Shown: positions 1 to 11,662 of the stretch, one piece after another
How the letters are laid out: every line of letters starts with the position of its first letter
Position numbering within the stretch: position 1 is the stretch's first letter
From: Oxytricha trifallax
Taxonomy: Eukaryota; Ciliophora; Spirotrichea; Sporadotrichida; Oxytrichidae
Assembly (NCBI GenBank): GCA_000711775.1
Contig: ARYC01017090.1
Span: forward strand, 1-64,000
Reading direction: 5' to 3'
Length of the DNA stretch: 64,000 nt
Notes under the pieces: model-generated
The model's input: the letters and a program-made list of their open reading frames with translations, nothing else
The model's database searches: none
Told to the model about the DNA's origin: nothing
Made by a program: the position numbers and the translations under genes

Positions 1-1545
1 AATTGGATTATATTGCTTCAGCACGATTGCTTGACTGATCTTTAGTCTCTTCCTCATCCTCGTTTAGCTCTCCCTCCAAGTTCTTTTGAAGCTTTAAGTC
101 TTCTTCGTTCAAATTATCTACGGCCTTAAGGTGCCTTTAAAGTCTATCAAAGATTGGCTTGCATTCATCACATTAACATGAGCTCTCAATGAAAGCATCG
201 TCAATTATAATGTCGAAAGGCTGAAAATCTGGGTTAACTTGAGGTGCATTTTCTTTACAGTTAAATCTTCCTTAAAATTAAACTACTTTTTCAGCAGCAT
301 TTGAGAGCTTTTGTCTTTTACTTGGTGTTTCATTATTCTTATGCTAAATTTAGTCTTGGCTTGTTTCATGAAAGAAATCTTTGTATTAAAGGAGCTTAAT
401 TCCATACTTTTAAATTTGACAGTTCTTACAAATCAAAATGAACTTTTCATCAGGCTAATCACTTAACTTAGGATTTAGATGATGATTATGATACCAATCC
501 TCGCATTCAAAGCACTATATCATAAATTAGTCGATCAACTCAGTTTGGTGAGGCTGCTTGCAGTAACAGTAGATATCAAAGAAGTTCTGATTGTATCTAT
601 TCTGATCGTTTTCGTAGTCTTCCTTATTTTCATATAGGGAACATGAGAAAGGCATGCGTCCATTACCACAATCACATCTGAAATCAAGTTTAGCGTAAAG
701 TTCAACTACATCATGATTTTCGTGGCAGTGTAACATACATCCTAGACATATGCCATGAGGCTTCAGTTCCTTCATTAACTCAGGAAAAGCACAGAAACCC
801 TGTTTCATAATCTTTTCAGCATCCACTTCTTCAGCACCTGGTAAATTTTTAATTTATTCCATGTAGCATGTGATGCAGCTATAGACTTACTAATAGATGT
901 AGCCATCAGTATATCTACACTTTTTTGTGAGCTCTATAGTTAACGGTTATCATTTGAATAAATCTTATCGGTATAATTTAGTTAATATAAATTAAATTGC
1001 GCACTAATTTCGCACAATTTAACTTTTAGTTTAGATTTTTTTGTAGTCTAATTAATCAATCAGCAATACTTACCATTTTTACTAAGCTGATTGTGCAGTT
1101 TTTCCTCTCTTTCAGCATCTATGTAGAGCTGCGATAATGTCTTAACATCTTCCTCGTCACTCTCTTCAACCACTGCTTGGCTCTTAGTAGCACTCCCCAA
1201 CAACTTTGTGGGACTCTCTGGATCCAAGAATTCTTTCTTCTCTTTAGAAAATTTATTTGCATTTTCAATTTTAGATGGAGAATTCGATATATCTTCCTCA
1301 ATTTGTTGATGCAATTATTGCTGAATCTCATTTTTTTAAATTTACTATTATTAATTGCTGCCGCTTTCGATTATGTTCTGAGAACTAGATCCATCTTAAG
1401 TGCTGCCTTGATTTGAGATTTCAGCTTAATTTTATAGCTTATGCATTTCTGAGTTGGGAGATAGGTGGGTCTCTGGTTTTTGAAATTCAGAGTCAGGTTG
1501 TGCAATGTTTTTCTAGAGATCGTTGTTATTTTCAAATTTTTCCAT
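1..1545 (-). CDS. UBR7: UBR7-type N-recognin (UBR box plus PHD-like finger), 3' end beyond window
   Basis: Putative E3 ubiquitin ligase of the UBR7 family. The first exon starts at the ATG at 1545 and is low-complexity and acidic. A GT-AG intron (934-1073, GTAAGT...TATAG, phase 1) leads into a cysteine/histidine-rich UBR box with motifs KKCRYTDGYIY, CLGCMLHCH and FRCDCGN, the order seen in UBR7. After it come FFDIYCYCKQPH and QCFECEDWYH, which match the PHD-like finger of UBR7. The reading frame is still open at position 1, so the C-terminus lies outside the window. Many Q codons are TAA/TAG. The family is tied to histone H2B ubiquitination and degron recognition; that role is inferred from homology. 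The identification is firm because UBR box and PHD occur in the expected order and spacing. Confidence 0.9.
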
Positions 1546-1788
1546 CTAATTTAATTTGATTATAATTTAGTAATTCGAATTTTTTTTATGCACTATGAAT
1601 TCTACTTAGATTTGTTTCAATCAATTTATTTTATAAGTGATAAATTAATAATCAAGGTAATCTCTAAATATTCATTTTATTGAAGATTACTTCATTTTCA
1701 TAACTCTTCAAATTTAATCTAAAACATGAATTCCAAGATTTTTTAATCTTTACTTTTCATTCAAACCTGAAAATTCTATTAACTTATA

Positions 1789-2378
1789 TCAGTTCATTTT
1801 GCTCATCATTCTATCAATCATGTCTTTAAGTTATTGCTTATTTTCAAAATTATTATGATCTTCTCTGTAAGTTTTAATGTAAGTGGAGTATATAAAAAGC
1901 AGCACAATCATAATTAGCTTAAATTGTAATATCATCTTTTCAACTTCTTATACTTCTTGGCTATCACTATAATCCATATAACTGCTTGCTGTTTTTGCCT
2001 TATTGTCAAATCCCAAGTATATGTTCTTTATCAATCGATCCTATAAGTTAATTAGTTTCCAATTTCAAGTTTGATTATATCAATATAAACTTGGTGAATA
2101 CTTACTGCAAAAGGGGTGACTGAGATACTCATAACAAATTTTATTGAGAAAAATTGAATCCAAACCCGCTCCTCTGCAGTGGGATATTTCCTCTTCATTG
2201 TTAAAATCAAAAGGACTCCTGAGAATATCATAGCAACTCCAGCCCAATGATTCATTTTCTTAAGGTTTGCATCGTCATGTAAGTCAAATGTCCTAAAATC
2301 TACTGTGTTTTAAAGCACAATTAAAGATGCAACAATAAATGAAGAAAATAGATGCAGCAAACGTATTACTCTTTTCAT
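1789..2378 (-). CDS. small four-helix membrane protein, family not recognised
   Basis: Two exons (2378-2106 and 2040-1789) joined by a 65-nt intron with GTAAGT donor and TATAG acceptor, phase 0. The predicted product is 174 residues. Four hydrophobic stretches are visible: near residues 6-21 (LLHLFSSFIVASLIVL), about 45-60 (HWAGVAMIFSGVLLIL), about 75-90 (SIKFVMSISVTPFA) and about 140-155 (LIMIVLLFIYSTYI). Charged loops lie between them and the tail is short and lysine-rich. I do not recognise a family. It lies between UBR7 and the RING gene on the same strand with its own start and stop, about 240 bp from UBR7. The clean splice and good coding periodicity make it a credible gene; its function is unknown. 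Confidence 0.75.
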
Positions 2379-3268
2379 TTTTAATTAAAAAAGTAAACAA
2401 TTTAGTTTAAATTTCGAATCAAATCAATACTTTTGGCAAATAAATACAAAAAGATAGTTCAAGATTGCGCCAATATTTCAAGTTAAATAATCAAGGTATA
2501 ATTAAATTAGGGTAGCTCTATTTTACATTTAAATTTACATTTTGTTCAATTACTTAGCGAAAGCTAATTCTATTAAAGCTCTCTTAATTTTCATAAATAT
2601 TATTTAGACTTTTTCTCTCAAATAAATGGATATACTTTTAAAAAGTTATAATACTAATTTTTTATAATTTGATAAGTAGCTTACTAAATTTAAAGTGAGG
2701 TAGGTTATCTGTTAAAATTGAATTTTGGGAGATACCGCTCTCTTCCTGTTTCACAATGCTTAGCATAGTACCATTTTTCAATTTTAGCCTGACTTATTTT
2801 ACCTCTTTATTTAAGCTGTCTGCTTATGACTAGATCTAGCTCATTAGACTGTTTAGGTTCACAGCTTTTACTTATTATATTTTCACTGAAGTTTGTTACT
2901 AGAAGCTCTTAGGTTTCTTTATTGGTTTAGACTTTTAAACAAATATTTTTGAAATATTGTTGAGTTTTATTTGATTGACAAAATAGTTATACACTAAATA
3001 TACTATATTCAAATTAATAAGATTTTACTTTCATATTTTAATAAACAAAAACTCTAATTTAAAATATCTACTATAATTATTAAATTGTATCTTTACAGAC
3101 CATAATTACTCTATTTATAAGTCAGTCTATTTAAAAGAAAGAAGTTGGAAGGAAAATATGATTTAAACTCTCAAAAAATGTGCATAAAGAATTATACTTT
3201 CTTGTAAAATAAAACAAATAAGATAATTTTTAACTTTGCATTCATTTGATGAATTTAAAGAGTATAGA
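2379..3268. other. AT-rich intergenic stretch, nothing recognised
   Basis: About 0.9 kb of AT-rich sequence without a supported reading frame. A slightly GC-richer patch at 2700-2940 has no long frame in either direction under TAA/TAG=Gln. It may hold spacer, an IES or untranslated sequence. Confidence 0.4.
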
Positions 3269-3511
3269 TCAAACTAAAAATAATATAGAATAATTGAGTA
3301 TAAAATCCACAAATGTGTTGTTCATTAATAATCGTAAAATTTTAATGAACTTTTCCGCAATCACTTTTTCAAATAAGGTGACTAGCTTTTTTTGAGTAGA
3401 GTTAGTTTCGTATTTAGAGTCGATCTCGAAAGAGTTATCTAATGAAGGGTTCGAAGAGTGAGTGGTCTCCTCTGACCCATTTATTTATTCTGTGAGGCTT
3501 CCCTAGTGCAT
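3269..3511 (-). CDS. short ORF or exon, 80 residues
   Basis: The frame from the ATG at 3511 to TGA at 3269 reads as an acidic, serine-rich head followed by an amphipathic segment (KLVTLFEKVIAEKFIKILRL) and a hydrophobic tail (FVDFILNYSILFLV). Composition is protein-like and the codons are unlike the surrounding AT-rich DNA. It could be a tiny tail-anchored protein, or one exon or MDS of a gene whose other pieces I could not connect. A possible upstream piece begins with ATG near 3598, but the splice frames do not agree. No family recognised. Confidence 0.35.
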
Positions 3512-3688
3512 CAAAGTTTAAATATATGCATGCAAAAATCATTTTAAATTATACAAAAAATGACTTTTTAAAGTCAAGTCTTCAATATTTGCGTTCATTA
3601 TATTCCAAAGTATGTGAGAATGAATTCTAGGGCTTTGCCTCCTTAAATGTTAATTTTAAATTAAATTTTAAATTTAAATACTCTCTTA

Positions 3689-6600
3689 TCATTTAAAGCT
3701 CATATTTTGACTCAAGATTTAAAATGATTTAAATTTGAATAATCTTATAAGCATATTATCATTATAGTTGATCGTCTAGATAAACTTAAATTATTAGACT
3801 TAAATTTGAAGAAAAAAACAAAATTTTTTAAAATAAGTTTACATCATGCACATAGGGCATTTCTTTTCGACCATAAGCCATTGATCAATACAATCACAAT
3901 GATAATAGTGATTACATGTGAGCACCTTAATGACATCGTTTTGCTTCATCCCATCAAAACATATGGCACATCTCTCTTTCTATGTTGAACTTTAACTTAC
4001 AATCTATGACTAGTGAAGTTCATCTTCTATCATTATAGACCCAGAACCTGCATTTAGGTTCAAATTATCTGCTGAGTCTTCAAGAATTGGCTCTTCTTAA
4101 GAGATGTTTAACTAGTCCATAATTTGATCTCTTTCTTTGATAACTTAGCGTCTGATTGAAGAACCGATTAAGTCTACGTCCTTTCGTTCCTCATCTTCTT
4201 CGTTGCAATTTTCGCATCCTTCTTCATCCTCTTGAATGCCTTAGAATTAGAAGCCTCTATTCAGTCTTTAGATTGACATGTTACAAATGACTTGAGCTTA
4301 AGAATAAAAGTATTTTAACTAGGAAGTTACTATAAGCTTGATGATTATACTAATTTATTGGTAGTCTTCTGTTAATGATACCTTCATCTCCGTCAACTAT
4401 TTCATCAAGATCTTCATCCGCAAGTGCAAAACTCATGCTTCCGCAATTCGATCGTCTATGATTCATAATATTTTGCATTCGTTTCTTTTTGCTTTTCTTA
4501 GTTTCTTCAAGTTGATTTTTGATTAGAAACTTCTCCATTGCTTATACAGCCTCCACAGTTTAGTTCTTGCCAATATTTTGCTTAATTTCTATGTATTATA
4601 TTACATCTTTCTTTCGCATTCTTGGGAACTTATTTATTTAGTCTCTTGAAAGGCCTTTGCTTACAAAGCCTATTCTTTCCTGCAATGCGAGAAGTTCTTC
4701 GTATGTCATGTTGTCTGGGTTTATATATTCAAAGAGATGAGCTCTCTCGTCTGCCACGTCGTATTCATCCATGCCACCATCGTCTACAGAGAAACCTGCG
4801 TGAAGACCCAATCCTGGTACTATTTAATTGCTTGCTTAAGGACCCATATTTCCTTAGTTTATGTTGCTATTATGTGAAAATCATTTAATTTTAATGTAAT
4901 TGTTTTATTTCTTAATAACTTAACTGTTTATTAAGCAATAATTGAGTAGTTGTTAAGCAATCTATTTTTTAGCATTAATTGAGTAAAATTTACTGTAAAT
5001 ATTTTTGATTAAATACCCCGTTGTTTCTGGGGAGAGCATGGTGTCTCTCTTCGTCCTCAAGGTCCAATTAGGAATCATCAGAGTTATAGACAGGCTGTGG
5101 ATGATGCTATATAAGCCTTCTTCCAGTTGGATTTCCAGTAGCTCCCAGCAAAATATAGCCATTCATTTCATAAGGTTCATCTTCAATCATTGATTGTGAA
5201 TCCCCATTTATACCTCTGAGAGGTGGACCATGACTAAATCCACGAATTCTATCAGAGTGTCCGACTGGATTCTATCCCATTACCTATTGTTGCTATTGTT
5301 ATTATCTTCTGGAGTTGTTAAAAACATTTTACAACAAACTGCCTCCACTTTGACCAATCATGTTCATAAGTTAATTATGAAGGTTCTAGTTAGTTGATCT
5401 GCGCTGTTGGATTAACTAAAGCTAATTATGGATGCTTTGGTTCGCAACCCTGTTTGGATGGTGACGCATTTTAAACCCCAAATATCATTTATATAAACAT
5501 TTCCTCTTCTTAGAATAAATCGTCAAAATTGAAAATTGTTTGTGCATTAAGATACTATTTTTATGTGTTTTTTGAATTCTCATCTAAGGTCCATTAATAG
5601 CAAGATTATGATTTTGTGGTAATCTCATTCTATTTGATAAAATTAACTTATAAAATTAAGCTATAGCTGTGACTATAGTTTCCTCCCCAAAACTCTCTTA
5701 CATTAATGAGAGGCTCTTCATTGGGAATATACTCATCAAATCTGACATTATTGGCACTGTTATTTCTCATGAGCAATTAAGGCTAGTCAAACCTCGATGT
5801 TTTGATGTTCATTTCATTAACTTTGTTTATGAAAATAGATTCCTCATTGTTCTATGTATCATAAACACTTCCCTCTTCTTCGAATCCATGAATGTTTCTC
5901 TGTCTCAAATTGGCCATTCTATGATTATTACCAGGTCTGTTTGATTACTGGTTACTTATACCTCCTCTTCTAGGATTACCTCTTATTTGCAAATAATGCT
6001 GATTTCCAAAGCTTGATCTACCTGGAGGCACATTTTGATGCTACATTTGATTTGAGTTGGTTGAGTTCATAATCAAATGTCTGCGGACATCAGAAGTCAC
6101 TCTTGTAATTGGTTGCATGATATTCATTTTCTGGATATTTTCAACTTAACCAGAACCACTTTAGTTAGATTCACTTGCAACGCTAATATTTCCTGCTATC
6201 TCATTATTTATTAAGCAAATTTATAAATGCATAAATAAACTTACCCATTTCTGTTCTAAGCAGTCCTTCTTTATGCACCATTGCTTACAATTATGTTATT
6301 TCTATTATTCTGCACAGTGCCATTACTAATGACGTTATACATTTCCTAAGTAAACGTGCGAGGACTGTTATTGTTTTGAAGACTTTATATTCCAGCTTGA
6401 TTTATTGCTTAGTTATTACTTGTTTGAAAGTAGTTTCGCCTTATGCGATTCAAATTCCTCATAAGCACTGAGTTATTTTTATGTTCAAATTACAGCTTCA
6501 TCATTAGCTACTAATTGTCTTTTCTTAACTTTTGAATTTCTACTCCTGCTCTTGTTAAGCGTCTATCCTTTTAGTTCATTTATTTCCTCATAGTCTCAAT

Positions 6601-7833
6601 TTCCTTAATAAGCTCATCCTAGTTCATTTAATGAAGATCCTTGTTATTATTTTATATAAAATTGTTCATTCCTTGTAAACCTCCTTAATTATGCTTGTTA
6701 TTCTTTTTCAGACTACTACTTTACTGATTTATACCCAAGCCAAGAGAGTTTTAAGCTCTCATTGGGCTTTAAGCCTTAATTTCCTCGTTCTTATCAACCT
6801 TTTCGTTTTACTCTATTTCGTCACCTCTCAAATTAAACGGCATAAGGGTTGGCTTTCTTTTAGCTTGAGGTTAAATCATTTCATCTTAATGAAAAATAGT
6901 TTGCAAATTATCATGCTACCCAATATCCTCAATCATTCCTTCATAGTATAGCTTATCTTGATCAGGGGCAATAGTCTGTGAGAAATAGTTTGTCTGATAA
7001 AAGCCTAGTCCTATCGACCTTCTCTTTTGAGGATGCTCATTTGGCACTTTTTCTTCTTCTTCAATACTTCTGTAAAGTTTAGATCCTATAATTTACTGCT
7101 TGTCCTAAATGTACTTCTTTGAATTATTCCTCTTAAATAACTTATTTTGCGGACTACTCTTAAAAGCACCCTGTTTATTATTCTATTTCAAACTAGCCTT
7201 AGTGTTCTATACTATCTTAGATTAAGTCGATATTTAATTTCTCTAGTTTCCGCTTAATGTCTGCTTTCTTGGATTTTTCTGAGTTTAGACTTATATGAAA
7301 GTCTGATTATCAATAGATTTTCCCAGATTCTTTTATCCTGATGTAGAGCTTTTTATTTGATTCTTCATGTTTGTAGTTTAACTTCTCCCTAACTTATCGT
7401 GGTCTTTTGCTCGGCTTATAACTTGAGAAGGCGATGAACTCGATAATGCATTATTTGAGTTGGCTTGTATTGTAAGTCTGGGAGATTTCTATTGATGTAA
7501 ATTCTACACGGATGAATCAATCATAATTTCTTTTTTTTGATAAAATTTAGTTTCCTCCATTTGCAGCTACTACTGTTAGTATAAGGACTCCCGAGCAGAA
7601 TAGAAAATTTCTTGCTGGTTGACATTTATATTATTCCCAAACAAATTTCTCTCATGCTATGACTGCGAATGTAAAGGATTGTTAACTTCTAAACCAAGAT
7701 TATTCAACTAATAAGGGTTTCCATCCAAAAATTCGTTGTCTTAGGCCTAATCTCTTCTTATCTAGGAAAAGTCATTATTCAAAAGTCGAGTCATTGGACT
7801 CCCTTGAATATTATTGTGTGTAAGCGACTACAT
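3689..7833 (-). CDS. large RING-H2 E3 ligase of BIG BROTHER type
   Basis: Long Q/N/S-rich protein, roughly 1,150 residues, starting at the ATG at 7833 and ending at TGA 3689-3691. A coiled-coil patch (DELIKEIETMRKQMNQKDRR) lies near 6600. Close to the C-terminus is the block NMTYEELLALQERIGFVSKG followed by LSRDQINKFP, which precedes RING-H2 fingers in the plant BIG BROTHER family. It is followed after an insertion by the RING-H2 itself, CAICFDGMKQNDV through CPMC, with the ligands C-x2-C, CxH, HxxC and CxxC visible at about 3990-3860. Likely a ubiquitin ligase. Introns near 5530-5480 (GTTTAT...AAACAG), about 5000-4870 and 4325-4291 are consistent with frame; a further interruption at 6193-6246 behaves as an IES, not an intron. 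Substrate unknown. Confidence 0.75.
6193..6246. other. candidate IES inside the RING gene, pointer GAAAT
   Basis: The coding frame breaks here. The GTAAGT...TAG splice is out of phase, whereas removing the segment with one copy of the direct repeat GAAAT (plus-strand ATTTC at 6188-6192 and 6247-6251; 59 bp removed) joins AAC AGA AAT to ATT AGC GTT in frame. It is AT-rich and has no other coding potential. Confidence 0.55.
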
Positions 7834-7946
7834 TTTATTATTAATATATTTATTCAAGACACCATATCATTCCACAAAAGTGATTATGTTTTATGATAAA
7901 TCTATTGAAATGAGACAATATCATAAAATGTTTAATAAATCTGCAA

Positions 7947-10856
7947 TCACTTAACATTTTAGAGTTTAGCCTTAGGCTTCTTCTTTGTGATATATTTGTC
8001 GTAATTTTCTTTTACAAAATCTTATGCTTTCTTCTGGATATCCTTTATTGGCATTTTGATATCGTCGTTGTCTTCACCTTTCTCATCAACCAGTTAGAGC
8101 TTGTCATCTGCCTCATCAATTGTGACTGGTTAGGGTTAACTTTTTCGCTTATCATTTTCTGAACTTCTCTTCTTGCTATTATCATCGATGGCAGCCACTA
8201 AAATAGCTTAAATTTAATGATATTATTACCGTCAGGTGCATCAATTTATAATTTATAATTATTATGTGATATTGAATTTGATAATTTTTAGAATTAAAAT
8301 GTTAATTTTTGAATGTAGAAACGATCCTTTTCTCTATCTTTAGCAACATTAACAGGCTATTGAACCTAGCTAATAGTTTGTTATGAATCCAAACCCTTAT
8401 TCTAACAAGCAGCATACATTTACAATATCTCATTAGTTCTCATCTCTATAATACCCAGGTATTACATCATGTTAGATTCAGTCACTCCATGAGTGCCGAC
8501 TAGCTCTTAAGTGTGCTCATTTGCACAACCTATGTTGTCGAATATATTCTAAATACCAACTTTCAAGGCATTCATTACTCTTAAAGTCTACAGGAAATCG
8601 TTCTCTTCATCCTGATCCTCAAACACTTCTTTGTACTTTTGTCTTAATGGTACATTTTTCTAAGGCTAAGCTGATAAAGATTCGCCAGCAATTTTCTCTT
8701 TGTACCTTTGAACGTTACTCGCTTTAGCCTTTTCTTCTTCCTCCATGATTTTATTGTACTTCTCTATTTCTTTTTCAACGTTGTTTATTTCTTCATCCAG
8801 TTTGTCATTTTCAGCAATCATATCGTTTATGAAGCTAAATCTTGAAAAGATTTTAGTTTCCCACTTTACAAACATGTTAACTAGCTCATCCAGGTTTTAC
8901 TTTCCTGAAGCTTCCTTGATTTACTTGAAAGCAGTCTCATACTACTCTACTTGCTTGAGAGATGTTTGCAATGTTTCTTTCTTTTCATAATGATCACCAA
9001 ACTTTCCATGATGTGTCAAAGAATGATTTCCACTAGAGCCTAAGGTAGAAAACATTTTTGAGTTTGAGAGTCTTTAGTTTTTAACTAGTGTGCTGGATGG
9101 AGGAGACATCAAAGAACTCTCTCTAATATTCAACGCAGCTTTCTCTGGGGTCTTGCCAGTTGGATAGAAGTTTACAGATGCTCCTCTTTTGCCTTTTACA
9201 GGTGATTTATTTTGGTCTTTTTAAGCTGTCTATAAGATGCCTCTCTTTTTGGGTTCTTCTTGCTTAGTAGAAGTAGAAGGTTTATTACTTTCATCTTCAA
9301 ATATGCCTTTCTTTCTGTCTTAATCAATAAGTTTCCTCAATTTTCTTAACTCTTCTTAGTAATCAGTATCTTGCTTCTCTGTCTCAACTTTCAACTCTGA
9401 AAGCTTCTTTCGAATCATTTCTTTTCGAATATATATTTCTTCTGCTTCCTTCAGTTCTTTTTCCAAATCCGTTTTCTTAATTTTTAACTCTTCCTTGAGC
9501 TTTTTATTGATCTTTTTATAGACATTTCTCTCTTTTCTTAGGTCATCTATATATGATCTGAATTTACGGTTGTTTGCAACCGCCTCATTATATTTCTGTA
9601 ATTGTCTATCTAATGTATGCTCAAGTTACTTGATCTGTTAATTAACTGAGGTAAATATTTTCATTTTCTTTCTGTCAGTTTTGTGGTCTTCAGTCCCAGA
9701 AGTGATAGACTGTGAGAGATGAGGTTGCTCAATCTTCAAGTCCTGGTTTTTTCTTAAAATCAATCTCTACTCTTCAATTTTTTCCTTGACTTCTTCAATT
9801 TCTTTCTTAAGTTCTTCTAAATGGGACCTCTCATTAACAGCTTTTTTCTCGTAGTTTTCTCTTAACTTCTGAAGCATCGTGATTTAAGATCCCTCATCCG
9901 CAACATCCCCCTCCCCCCTAAACCAAGAATCCCCTTTTGTTTCTCTTTTGTTGTAATTTTTTGATGAATTAATTTTTACTCAGAATAAATTTCTTGCCCT
10001 CAGATATTACTATTAAAAATATAATTCGATATGTTCCACTACGTCCGTCGACTTTTTAAGAACATACTCCCATAGGAAAATATTTATAATAAGGTTTTAT
10101 TTTTACTATCCTGAGTAACAATATGATTTAATTGATAAACATAAATTTGAATTCAAAATTTTTCATAGCTAAAATCACTTACACTCTACTATATGGTAAA
10201 AATTAATACAGAAAAATTTCCTATTATTTTCACTTCATTTAAATACAAATACTTTTATTACTTTATTTAGTTATTTACAAATATAATCTTATTTTATTAA
10301 TTTATATTTATAAATGGTAATCCTAAACATAAGTAATTTCTTTAATTTTTTCAATAAACTAGGCTTAATAAAATAAGATTATATTTGTAATTAACTAAAT
10401 AAAGTAATAAAAGTATTTATATTTAAATGAAGTGAAAATAATAGGAAATTTTTCTGTATTAATTTTTACCATATAGTAGAGTGTAAGTGATTTTAGCTAT
10501 GAAAAATTTTGAATTCAAATTTATGTTTATCAATTAAATCATATTGTTACTCAGGATAGTAAAAATAAAACCTTATTATAAATATTTTCCTATGGGAGTA
10601 TGTTCTTAAAAAGTCGACGGACGTAGTGGAACATATCGAATTATATTTTTAATAGTAATATCTGAGGGCAAGAAATTTATTCTGAGTAAAAATTAATTCA
10701 TCAAAAAATTACAACAAAAGAGAAACAAAAGGGGATTCTTGGTTTAGGGGGGAGGGGGTCTAGGTTAGGAGGGGAAAGGGAGGTTGCGGATGAGGGGGAG
10801 GGGGTTAGGAGGGGGATCTCGGTCAGAACAGATCCCATTTGTCTTAAACTCATCAT
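7947..10856 (-). CDS. ODAD1: outer dynein arm docking complex coiled-coil protein (ODA1/CCDC114/CCDC63 family), interrupted near its start
   Basis: Ciliary docking protein for outer dynein arms. From about 9890 to 8660 the frame is almost continuous coiled coil (MLQKLRENYEKKAVNE, KQLEHTLDRQLQKYNEAVAN and so on). The diagnostic C-terminal block of the ODA1/CCDC114/CCDC63 family follows: NIFDNIGCANE, GVTESNMMQYLGIIEMRTNE, ILQMYAAC. A 32-nt intron (8198-8229) precedes a lysine-rich tail ending at TGA 7947-7949. The first nine codons (10856-10831, MMSLRQMGS) are separated from the rest by a 937-bp foldback element. Joining across the direct repeat GATCCC gives ATG GGA TCT TAA ATC ACG ATG in one frame. 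Identity is firm; whether the 5' part is the whole N-terminus is less certain. Confidence 0.85.
9894..10830. mobile_element. foldback element 1 (long palindrome) inside the ODA gene
   Basis: A nearly perfect inverted repeat with arms of about 430 bp around a centre near 10320, flanked by the direct repeat GATCCC (9888-9893 and 10831-10836). The right end is GGTCAGAACA preceded by G-rich tracts. The left end lacks the matching outer 37 bp or so, as if trimmed by a deletion between C-rich runs. Its end and subterminal block (CCTATGGGAGTATGT) are shared with the element at 31707-33130. No protein is encoded. Confidence 0.85.
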
Positions 10857-10894
10857 TGAGCTGTTATCCTATAAAGTATTGGTTAGATTTTATA

Positions 10895-11540
10895 GGGTAA
10901 TGGCCCCCTGCGGGGGGCCGCTAAAATATATTTTTATATTTTCATAAAATATTCTAAAAATGGTCAAAACATCAAAGTAACTTATTAAAACGTGCTAATT
11001 AGGTCTAAGTGAACTTTTCGAGAAATCTATTCCAAGCTCAATCATATAAACATTCCACATTAACATCATAAAAAATTATAGATTTTAGTTAAATAATTTT
11101 AACTCTATTTCTATATTATATGATTAATAAATTTTTATTATTCACTAGTTTAATTAATTTTATAATGACTTACTGATTTAAAAGCATAAAAAGCTATTAA
11201 ATTATGTTTTCAAAAAGATCATTATACCTTCAAATATTGTATTAAAAACCATAAAATAACAGTAAGTCATTATAAAATTAATTAAACTAGTGAATAATAA
11301 AAATTTATTAATCATATAATATAGAAATAGAGTTAAAAATATTTAACTAAAATCTATAATTTTTTATGATGTTAATGTGGAATGTTTATATGATTGAGCT
11401 TGGAATAGATTTCTCGAAAAGTTCACTTTGACCTAATTAGCACGTTTTAATAAGTTACTTTGATGTTTTGACCATTTTTAGAATATTTTATGAAAATATA
11501 AAAATATATTTTAGTGGCCCCCTGCAGGGGGCCATTACCC
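10895..11540. mobile_element. foldback element 2 with 8-bp target duplication
   Basis: Palindrome of 646 bp with termini GGGTAATGGCCCCCTGC and GCAGGGGGCCATTACCC, arms of about 310 bp meeting near 11215, flanked by ATTTTATA on both sides (10887-10894, 11541-11548). It lies in the short spacer between the start of the ODA gene and SF3A2. No coding potential. The same terminal family forms the core of the element at 31.7-33.1 kb. Confidence 0.85.
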
Positions 11541-11662
11541 ATTTTATATAAATCAATCACTTCGATGTTTAACTTACATTTTCGTACATTTTTAATTTGG
11601 AATGAATTATATACTTTCTCAATAAACTTTAAATTATAATTATTAAAAACATTGTTTATAAA

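Noticed and set aside
9894-10830. Foldback element 1 as a spliced intron
   Set aside because: A GT (GTTCTG) and an AG (GATGAG) exist at compatible phase, but the donor is poor, the arms would form a very stable hairpin and the GATCCC direct repeat explains the joint better. Not fully excluded.
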